From Gaiellasilicea sp037721555 (lineage in GTDB: Bacteria > Actinomycetota > Thermoleophilia > Gaiellales > Gaiellaceae): a DNA stretch of 26,862 nt. Below, one piece after another: positions 21,924 to 26,862 of the stretch. Where the stretch lies: NCBI GenBank assembly GCA_037721555.1, contig JBBJOI010000039.1:1-26862 (forward strand), given 5' to 3'. Numbering within the stretch: position 1 is the stretch's first letter; every line of letters begins with the position of its first letter. The notes beneath the pieces were generated by a model. That model was given only the letters and a program-made list of their open reading frames with translations, made no database searches and was not told where the DNA came from. Made by a program: the position numbers and the translations under genes.

Positions 21924-23047
21924 GCAGTATCCACGCGCTCACGTGGGACGAGGTGCGCACGCGCCGGTTGGCTCGCAGCCACCTGCTCGAGCGCGCTTCG
22001 GCAGAGCAGCTCGTCGAGGTCGTTCGTGACGTGGGCGGGATTCACGCGCAGGTGATGGGCTCGGCCGAGCTCCAGCTCGCCGCGAGGGTCAACGGGATCA
22101 CCCAGTCCGACGTCCGCGATGCGCTCTGGGAGCGGCGGGCGCTCGCGAAGGCGTGGACGCTGCGCGGTACTCTCCATCTCCACCCAGCGGACGAGCTTCG
22201 CCTCTGGACGGCCGCGCGCAGGGCAGTCCTCGGCGAGGACGACCTCGAGGCGGATTCGCCCGATCGCCCGCCCTATCACCTGGAGACGGTCGTCGCCGCG
22301 ATCGGAGAGGCGCTGACGAGGCGGCGGCTCCTGCGCGAGGAGCTTGCGGACGCCGTCGTCCAACGTGTCGGGTCGGCGCCGCGGGAGCGGCTGGCGTCTG
22401 GCTGGGGCTTCTTCCTCGGCGACGCGGCCGTTGTCGACCTGCTCTGCTTCGGCCCGCCGCAGGGCCAGAAGGTGACATTCGTGCGCCCGGACGACTGGCT
22501 CGGCCCGCAACCCTCGTTCGAGCCCGTCGAGGCGCTCCGTCAGGTCGCCCGCCGTTACCTCGCCTCCTACGGCCCCGCGACGCACCGCGAGTTCCGCCAG
22601 TGGTTCACCTCCCGGAGCTTCCGTGTCGGCGACGCCAAGGCGATGTTTGCCCAGCTGGATCTGGTCTCGGTCGATGTCGAAGGCCGGCATGCCTGGCTGG
22701 TCGCCGAAGAAGAGCCCGTGGCGGCTTCGCCGTCGGTGCGGCTGTTGCCGGAGTACGACGTGTACGTGATGGGCTTTCGCGAGCGCGAGCAACTCGTCCC
22801 GCCGCCCGTACGCGAGCAGGTGGCCGCGCACGGCAAGGGCCGCTACGAAGGTCCCGCCGGCACACCGTTCCTCGTCGTCGACGGCGTCTGTGCCGGCATC
22901 TGGAGCCGCAAGAAGACCGCGAAGAGGATCGATCTGGCAGTGGAGCCGGCGCGGAAGCTGACGCGATCCGAGCGCGCCGGCCTGGAGGCAGAGGCCGAGC
23001 GCATCGGCACCTTTCTCGGGCTCGAGCCGCGGCTGACCGTCGCCTGA
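21920..23047 (+). CDS. Winged-helix DNA-binding protein of the HTH_42 (AlkZ/YcaQ-like) family
   Basis: The 375-aa product has the layout of HTH_42 proteins, three winged-helix-like units around a beta-barrel: LARSHLLERASAEQLVEVV at the start, GGIHAQVMGSAELQLAARV (about 34-52), LWERRALAKAWTLRGTLHLHP, ASYGPATHREFRQWF, LLPEYDVYVMGF and LVVDGVCAGIW. The family includes the E. coli YcaQ/AlkX and Streptomyces AlkZ DNA glycosylases, which unhook interstrand crosslinks and excise alkylated bases. Many actinobacterial members are uncharacterised, and I cannot assign the catalytic QxQ/QxD motif with certainty. Its ATG overlaps the YeiH stop (ATGA), so the two are translationally coupled although no functional link is obvious. 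It converges on the DUF1801 gene with a one-base gap. Confidence 0.83.
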   Translation: MSSIHALTWDEVRTRRLARSHLLERASAEQLVEVVRDVGGIHAQVMGSAELQLAARVNGITQSDVRDALWERRALAKAWTLRGTLHLHPADELRLWTAARRAVLGEDDLEADSPDRPPYHLETVVAAIGEALTRRRLLREELADAVVQRVGSAPRERLASGWGFFLGDAAVVDLLCFGPPQGQKVTFVRPDDWLGPQPSFEPVEALRQVARRYLASYGPATHREFRQWFTSRSFRVGDAKAMFAQLDLVSVDVEGRHAWLVAEEEPVAASPSVRLLPEYDVYVMGFREREQLVPPPVREQVAAHGKGRYEGPAGTPFLVVDGVCAGIWSRKKTAKRIDLAVEPARKLTRSERAGLEAEAERIGTFLGLEPRLTVA

Positions 23048-23048
23048 G

Positions 23049-23477
23049 CTACTGCGCGTATGGCCCCTGGGCGGCCCGCCTCACGAGCTCGTCGAGCACG
23101 TCGAGGTCGACGTCCTCGAGCTTCTTGATCCGGACGCAACTCTTGCCGATGTCTGCCTTCGGCAGCCGGTAGCGAAAGTCGTCGGCGACATAGCGTCCAT
23201 CCACGGCCGCGCAGGCGTAGAGCGAGATTGCCGCTTTTCGGCTCGCGAGAGCAAGGATCGGCCAGTCTCCCTCGCGCCCGGATGCATAGACGTAGTGGTA
23301 GGTGCCATAGCCGAGCATTCCGGAAACCACGTGCGGCTCGAGCTCCGGCGCGGCTTTTCGGATCAGCTCGTGCAGCCTCCAGATCGAGCTGCGGCGCGGC
23401 TCCTCGAGCTGCGCGATGTATTGCTCCGGTGTCACCGTCGTCGAAATCCACCGCATCATGCCGCGGAATGACTGCAC
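23049..23477 (-). CDS. DUF1801 (YdhG-like) domain protein
   Basis: The product, up to 142 aa, shows the DUF1801 pattern: TPEQYIAQLEEPRRSSIWRL near the N-terminus, KAAPELEPHVVSGMLGYG, WPILALASRKAAISLYAC in the middle, and LPKADIGKSCVRIKKLEDVD followed by a helical end. This small iron-chaperone/frataxin-like fold family has no established biochemical role in most bacteria. The start is uncertain: GTG at 23477 gives the longest frame, while ATGs at 23459 and 23456 give MMRWIST and may be truer. No Shine-Dalgarno or TAnnnT supports one choice. It is divergent from the MOSC gene and convergent with the HTH_42 gene. Confidence 0.78.
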   Translation of the reverse strand: MQSFRGMMRWISTTVTPEQYIAQLEEPRRSSIWRLHELIRKAAPELEPHVVSGMLGYGTYHYVYASGREGDWPILALASRKAAISLYACAAVDGRYVADDFRYRLPKADIGKSCVRIKKLEDVDLDVLDELVRRAAQGPYAQ

Positions 23478-23524
23478 TGCGGAGACCCGACCAACACCTC
23501 CAGGCTCCTCCTTCGCTTTACACC

Positions 23525-23541
23525 CGGCCTTGAACAGGCCG
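23525..23541. repeat. Inverted repeat in the DUF1801-MOSC divergent spacer
   Basis: CGGCCT-TGAAC-AGGCCG forms a perfect 6-bp stem with a 5-base loop, about midway in the 148-base spacer between divergent genes. A terminator is not expected there, so a regulator-binding site is more likely. Nothing else in the spacer is recognisable except the MOSC -10. Confidence 0.45.
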
Positions 23542-23611
23542 AACCTTGGGCTGACGCAAAATGCCGATAACCCGGCTTACCGGCGCCCGAGGCGCATCGA
23601 CTTCTCGCTGA

Positions 23612-23617
23612 TACGGT
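23612..23617 (+). promoter_or_regulatory. Putative -10 element (TACGGT) of the MOSC gene
   Basis: TACGGT lies 8 bases before the GTG at 23626 but only 2 bases before the ATG at 23620. By the spacing seen elsewhere in the window, transcription would begin past the ATG, which favours the GTG as start. Confidence 0.45.
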
Positions 23618-23625
23618 CGATGCGA

Positions 23626-24339
23626 GTGCAGATCGTCGAGCTATGGCGATATCCCGTCAAGTCGCTGCAAGGCGAGCGGCTCGATTCGGTGATGATGGCG
23701 GCCGATGGTCTCGCAGGCGATCGTCGCTTCGCGATCTACGACGTCCAGTCCGGGTTTGGGCTCACCGCGCGGCGTGATCCGGAGCTGCTCTTCGCGTCGG
23801 CCCGCTTGCGCGACGACGGGACTGTGGAGATCACGCTGCCCGACGGTTCGGTGGCAGGCGCCGACGACGCGTTGTCGGAATGGCTCGGTCGGCCCGTGAC
23901 GCTGCGCTCGGCTGCGACTGGCGCGGCTCGCCGGTATGAGAACGTGGTCGACTTCGAGCATGAGACGACGAGCGACTGGGCGCCGTTCGAGGGCGCAGAG
24001 GGGGCGTTCCACGACAACCCGGCGGCTCGGGTCTCGCTCGTATCAACGGCGACGGTGGGATCGTGGGACCCGCGTCGGTTCAGGTCGAACGTGCTGCTCG
24101 ACGGCGAAGGTGAGGATACCCTGGTCGGATCGAGAGTCACCCTCGGCGAGGCGACGCTCGACGTGGACCTGCGGATCAAACGGTGTGTGATGACCACACG
24201 CGCACAGGCCGGAGGCATCGCGCGCGATCTCGACGTGCTGCGAACGATTGCTCGTGAGCGCGACGCACGTCTTGCCGTGGGCGCCCTCGTGGTCGATCCG
24301 GGCACCGTGCGCGTCGGCGACACGCTGCGCGCAGGCTAG
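23626..24339 (+). CDS. MOSC domain protein (molybdenum cofactor sulfurase C-terminal-like)
   Basis: The 237-aa product has the MOSC_N beta-barrel (VQIVELWRYPVKSLQGE at the start, then GLAGDRRFAIYD) followed by the MOSC domain, with RVSLVSTATVGSWDP, RFRSNVLLDG and the conserved cysteine Cys187 in IKRCVMTT, the residue that ligates molybdenum in mARC/YiiM-type proteins. It probably binds Moco and reduces N-hydroxylated or sulfur compounds, or handles Mo-S chemistry; the substrate is unknown. I chose the GTG at 23626 over the ATG at 23620 because of the -10 spacing; the difference is two residues. The 97 bases after it contain only a weak hairpin (GCTTGC/GCAAGC, 24401-24424) before the convergent methyltransferase. 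Confidence 0.85.
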   Translation: MQIVELWRYPVKSLQGERLDSVMMAADGLAGDRRFAIYDVQSGFGLTARRDPELLFASARLRDDGTVEITLPDGSVAGADDALSEWLGRPVTLRSAATGAARRYENVVDFEHETTSDWAPFEGAEGAFHDNPAARVSLVSTATVGSWDPRRFRSNVLLDGEGEDTLVGSRVTLGEATLDVDLRIKRCVMTTRAQAGGIARDLDVLRTIARERDARLAVGALVVDPGTVRVGDTLRAG

Positions 24340-24436
24340 GGAAGAACGGGAAAGGCGAGAGAACCCGCTGGATGAACTCAACTCGGCGTGATCTGGCAGC
24401 GCTTGCTCTCAGCCGAGCGCAAGCGGACGCATTGGC

Positions 24437-25120
24437 TTAAAGAAATGCGACGACGGCCAGGAACACCGGGGGATCGTCGGTTCCCGGCTCTTCTAAGCGT
24501 GCGATGGAGAAGCCCGCGCTGACGAAGGCATTGAGGAAATCGGACAGCGGAACGTGGTTGATCCCAACTCGCGCTCTGATCTGCGTCGCCGCACGCTCCG
24601 ACGGCATGAACTGCCATCCCGCAGCGCGGTACCCGGGCCGGATCAGCGCGACTGCGTCGTCGATGTCAGCTGCGGCGGCACGTGCGACGAACGGGTTCGC
24701 GAAGCACGGGTGAACGCCGAGGTAGACGAATCGAGAACCGGGTTGCAGGACGCGGAACGCCTCCACGAGCGCTGCCGACAGGTCGTCGAAGTCCGTGTGC
24801 GTGAGGATCGAGATGGCAGCGTCGAACTCCCGATCCACGAACGGGAGAGCGTGCGCCTCCGCTCGGACAAGCTGGGCCACTGTCCCCGCGTGTTCCTCCG
24901 CGACCTTGAGTTGATCGGCCGAAACGTCTGTCCCGATCACCTCCCAGCCAGATTCGGCAATGAGGGGAAGCGCTCGACCGGTGCCGCAGCCGAGATCGAG
25001 GCATCGGCCCGAACCGGGGCCTAGGAGGGCAACAGCGAACGCCCGCGCCGCCGTCATCGCTGCGTTCGAAGCGAATGACTCGTACCATTCGGTCTGGCCG
25101 TCGTACCGCGCCACTGACAT
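24437..25120 (-). CDS. SAM-dependent class I methyltransferase
   Basis: The 227-aa product has the Rossmann-type methyltransferase core: motif I CLDLGCGTGRALPLI near residue 40, an acidic residue at the end of strand 2 (VIGTDVSADQL), then RAEAHALPFVDREFDAAISIL (about 85-105) and FRVLQPGSRFVYLGVHP. It belongs to the Methyltransf_11/25 group that uses S-adenosylmethionine; the acceptor is unknown. The ATG at 25120 starts MSVARYDGQTEWYESF and is preceded by TACGAT 7 bases upstream, supporting this start rather than the longer frame to 25177. It is divergent from the DUF1905 gene. Confidence 0.87.
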   Translation of the reverse strand: MSVARYDGQTEWYESFASNAAMTAARAFAVALLGPGSGRCLDLGCGTGRALPLIAESGWEVIGTDVSADQLKVAEEHAGTVAQLVRAEAHALPFVDREFDAAISILTHTDFDDLSAALVEAFRVLQPGSRFVYLGVHPCFANPFVARAAAADIDDAVALIRPGYRAAGWQFMPSERAATQIRARVGINHVPLSDFLNAFVSAGFSIARLEEPGTDDPPVFLAVVAFL

Positions 25121-25127
25121 AGCTGTG

Positions 25128-25133
25128 ATCGTA
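25128..25133 (-). promoter_or_regulatory. Putative -10 element (TACGAT) of the methyltransferase gene
   Basis: On the minus strand TACGAT is followed by 7 bases and then the ATG at 25120, matching the leaderless pattern in the rest of the window. Confidence 0.5.
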
Positions 25134-25203
25134 CGACGGCACCCCGCCTCGCGATTTTGCATCCACTTGGCTGGCACTCCCAGCCCGCGGCCAGTTTCAG
25201 GCA

Positions 25204-25278
25204 GTGCCGACCGCTGAGTTCGACCTGTTCACCGAGTCTGACTTGGACAACTCCGAGAACAGGAGGTTACGACGATGA
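25204..25278 (+). CDS. Possible 24-codon leader ORF before the DUF1905 gene
   Basis: A GTG at 25204 opens a frame of 24 codons, acidic in its middle (EFDLFTESDLDNSEN) with an arginine-rich end. It stops at the TGA that overlaps the downstream ATG (ATGA, 25275-25278), an arrangement typical of translational coupling. No similarity is recognised and no Shine-Dalgarno or -10 supports its own start, so it may be chance. Confidence 0.2.
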   Translation: MPTAEFDLFTESDLDNSENRRLRR

Positions 25279-25556
25279 CAACGCGTATCGATGAGCAGTT
25301 CACGGCGACCTTGCAGAAGAGTCCGGCCAAAGGCGGCTGGACGTACGTCGTCTGGCCAGCCTCGGTCGAGTTCTTCGGCAGCCGCGGGCTCGTGAAGGTC
25401 CGTGGCTCGGTCGACGGACATCCCTTCCGAAGCTCGTTCATGGCCATGGGAGACGGCACGCACAAGCTGCCCATCAAGGCGGACATCCGCCGGGCGATCG
25501 GCAAAGAGGCCGGAGACACAGCAACGATCCAGCTCGTGGAGCGACTCGCCGTCTAG
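25275..25556 (+). CDS. DUF1905 domain protein
   Basis: The 93-aa product is a small beta-rich DUF1905 protein: GGWTYVVWPASVEFFGSRGLVKVRG, then GHPFRSSFMAMGDGTHKLPIKADIRRAIG, ending in GDTATIQLVERLAV. The family often occurs alone or fused to a YdeI (OmdA-like) domain; no biochemical role is established. Here only the DUF1905 part is present. The ATG at 25275 follows a strong AGGAGG Shine-Dalgarno sequence with a short spacer, a leadered start unlike several genes around it. It converges on the MDR oxidoreductase gene, with 32 bases between them. Confidence 0.87.
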   Translation: MTTRIDEQFTATLQKSPAKGGWTYVVWPASVEFFGSRGLVKVRGSVDGHPFRSSFMAMGDGTHKLPIKADIRRAIGKEAGDTATIQLVERLAV

Positions 25557-25588
25557 CGGAGGAGTCTGGAACGACGTCGGCGGCCGGC

Positions 25589-26557
25589 TCAGGTTCCGCG
25601 GCCGGCGTTGACCGTCAGGACGACGTTTCCGGTCTTCTGACCCCTCTCGACGTACCTGGTCGCCTCGACCACCTGCTCCAACGGGTAGGAGCGATCGACG
25701 ACCGCCCGGTAGCGCCCCGCCTCGATCAGCTCCTTGAGGAAGAGAACGTCCTCTTTCGTGTACTTCGGTATCGGGAGCGTCACCCTCTTGTCTCCGAGCC
25801 GCCGGGTCAACAGGGCCAGGACTGGAACGTGCCACAGGAACCCGAGATCGGTCTCGATATAGATCCCGGCCGGCTTCAGTGAGCCTCTGCAGCGCCGGAA
25901 CGAGTGCTTGCCGACCGCGTCGAAGATGACGTCGTAGGTTTCGTCGCTCTGGGTGAAATCTTCCTGCGTGTAGTCGATCACGCGGTTGGCTCCGAGCGAT
26001 CTCACGAGCTCGACGTTCTTGGTGTTGCACACGGCCGTGACGTCGGCATCGAAGTACTTGGCGAGCTGCACGGCTGCCGTTCCGATGGATCCAGAGGCAC
26101 CGTAGATGAGGATGCTCCGCCCCTTGCGGAGATCAGCCTTTCTCAGGCAGGCGAGTGCGATGATCGCTCCGTCGCAGACCGCCGCGGCCTCTTCAAAGCT
26201 CATGCCGGCCGGCTTGTGCGCCAGCGAGCGATCTTCCCGCACGCAGACGAACTCCGCATGCGCGCCCGCACGCATGCCGAAGACGCGGTCGCCGACCTCG
26301 AACTGGCTCACAGCTGCACCGACTGCCTCGACCTCTCCCGCCAGCTCGCTGCCGAGGATCCTCCGCCTCGGCCGGCGCAGGCCGGTGAAGAAGCGGGAGA
26401 TGAAGGGCTCGGCTGCACGAGCGCCGCAGTCCGTCCGGTTGACCGTCGTGGCGTGGATCTTGACGAGGACCTCGTCCTCCTTCGGTACAGGTCGCTCGAC
26501 TTCCTCGACTCGCAGGACGTCCGGGCCCCCGTACCTGTCGTGGACAACTGCTCTCAT
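25589..26557 (-). CDS. Zinc-less MDR family NAD(P)H oxidoreductase (quinone-reductase-like)
   Basis: The 322-aa product is a medium-chain dehydrogenase/reductase: an N-terminal GroES-like domain (RYGGPDVLRVEEVERPVP, VKIHATTVNRTDCG, ILGSELAGEVEAVG, FEVGDRVFGM), then the nucleotide-binding domain with LIYGASGSIGTAAVQLAKYF near residues 146-165, VCNTKNVELVRSLGANRVIDY and a C-terminal VVEATRYVERGQKTGNVVL. The zinc-binding cysteines of alcohol dehydrogenases are absent, placing it with quinone reductases/enoyl reductases of the YhdH-QOR type. The ATG at 26557 follows GAGGAA and lies 2 bases after the stop of the NrtR-type gene, so they form an operon. The frame stays open upstream, but inside that gene. 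Confidence 0.88.
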   Translation of the reverse strand: MRAVVHDRYGGPDVLRVEEVERPVPKEDEVLVKIHATTVNRTDCGARAAEPFISRFFTGLRRPRRRILGSELAGEVEAVGAAVSQFEVGDRVFGMRAGAHAEFVCVREDRSLAHKPAGMSFEEAAAVCDGAIIALACLRKADLRKGRSILIYGASGSIGTAAVQLAKYFDADVTAVCNTKNVELVRSLGANRVIDYTQEDFTQSDETYDVIFDAVGKHSFRRCRGSLKPAGIYIETDLGFLWHVPVLALLTRRLGDKRVTLPIPKYTKEDVLFLKELIEAGRYRAVVDRSYPLEQVVEATRYVERGQKTGNVVLTVNAGRGT

Positions 26558-26559
26558 GT

Positions 26560-26862
26560 TCACTTCCTCTCTTCGGTTCGCAGTAGTCGATGGAGTGGGC
26601 CGCCGTGCTCCCACGCCCGCCCCGCCCGATAGAGCTCCGCGGGCCTGCCGCCGGCCGGGCCGGGTCGAGCGCGGCGTCCGGTCGGGATCACCCAGCCGTT
26701 CTCCGAGATGACGCTCCGCCGGAAGTTCGCGGCGTCGAGCTGCACACCCCAGATTGCCTCGTACACGGCCCGCAGCTCGGCCAGGGTGAACGTCGGGCCG
26801 ACGAACTCGGTCGCGATGCCCGTCACCTCGAGCTCGACGCGGACACGCTCAACCGCATCGCG
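26560..26862 (-). CDS. C-terminal part of a NUDIX/NrtR-type protein, cut by the right window edge
   Basis: The frame is open from the right edge to the stop at 26560; internal GTGs exist but the true start lies outside the window. The visible 100 residues begin RDAVERVRVELEVTGIATEF and include the winged-helix motif PTFTLAELRAVYEAIWG, LDAANFRRSVI and GRPAELYRAG. This is the C-terminal DNA-binding domain found behind NUDIX domains in NrtR and its relatives, where a usually degenerate NUDIX domain senses ADP-ribose or related nucleotides; NrtR controls NAD synthesis. The serine-threonine-poor, arginine-rich tail is normal. It is co-transcribed with the MDR oxidoreductase 2 bases downstream, so that gene is probably in its regulon. 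Whether the NUDIX half is catalytic cannot be judged from this window. Confidence 0.75.
   Translation of the reverse strand, partial: RDAVERVRVELEVTGIATEFVGPTFTLAELRAVYEAIWGVQLDAANFRRSVISENGWVIPTGRRARPGPAGGRPAELYRAGRAWEHGGPLHRLLRTEERK

Noticed and set aside
24401..24424. Terminator between the MOSC and methyltransferase genes
   Set aside because: The stem is six pairs with a 12-base loop and no T-run, too weak to call.

Overview
The window is a GC-rich, densely packed stretch of a bacterial chromosome. Tandem genes often overlap by ATGA or GTGA, or lie a few bases apart. Start codons are frequently GTG. Several genes have an actinobacterial TAnnnT -10 hexamer only 6-8 bases before the start codon, which predicts leaderless transcripts. 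With the gene content (DUF839/PhoX-like protein, YeiH, HTH_42, cyclase-AAA-TPR regulator), this suggests an actinobacterium, probably Thermoleophilia (Gaiellales/Solirubrobacterales-like). The taxonomy is inference. I see no tRNA, rRNA, IS element, phage gene or CRISPR array.

Layout. (1) 1-315: decayed metallophosphoesterase running off the left edge. (2) 423-5944, plus strand: secreted phosphodiester glycosidase, DedA membrane protein, DegT/DnrJ/EryC1 aminotransferase and a membrane-anchored CapD/PglF-type nucleotide-sugar dehydratase. (3) 5956-10441, minus strand: PhoX-like secreted protein, DUF354 glycosyltransferase-like protein and an asparagine-synthase-type amidotransferase, with a divergent small lipoprotein (10461-10928) and a convergent sugar-phosphate transferase (10936-11622). 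Regions 2 and 3 look like a surface-glycan locus: dehydratase plus aminotransferase make an amino-deoxy sugar, the transferase loads a sugar phosphate on the lipid carrier, and the amidotransferase may amidate a sugar acid.

(4) 11698-17238, plus strand, is the most distinctive region: LysR regulator, maleylacetate-reductase-like dehydrogenase, tail-less fumarate-reductase-type flavoprotein, both subunits of a class I Fe-S fumarase-type hydratase, and phosphosulfolactate synthase (ComA). Similar T-N11-A boxes (ATAAG-N5-CTTAT and ATAAG-N5-CTAAT) precede the regulator and the flavoprotein, so the LysR protein probably controls the set. Sulfolactate, sulfoacrylate and sulfopropanoate are sulfonate analogues of malate, fumarate and succinate. 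The operon may therefore encode a sulfonate version of the malate-fumarate-succinate segment fed by ComA. This is a hypothesis, not a demonstrated pathway.

(5) 17235-20553, minus strand: a large adenylate cyclase-AAA ATPase-TPR regulator broken by three frameshifts and one nonsense codon. (6) 20720-23047, plus strand: small membrane protein, YeiH-family exporter and HTH_42 (AlkZ-like) protein. (7) 23049 to the end: DUF1801 protein, MOSC protein, methyltransferase, DUF1905 protein, zinc-less MDR oxidoreductase, and the C-terminal part of a NUDIX/NrtR-type regulator running off the right edge. No gene-free gap exceeds about 170 bases.
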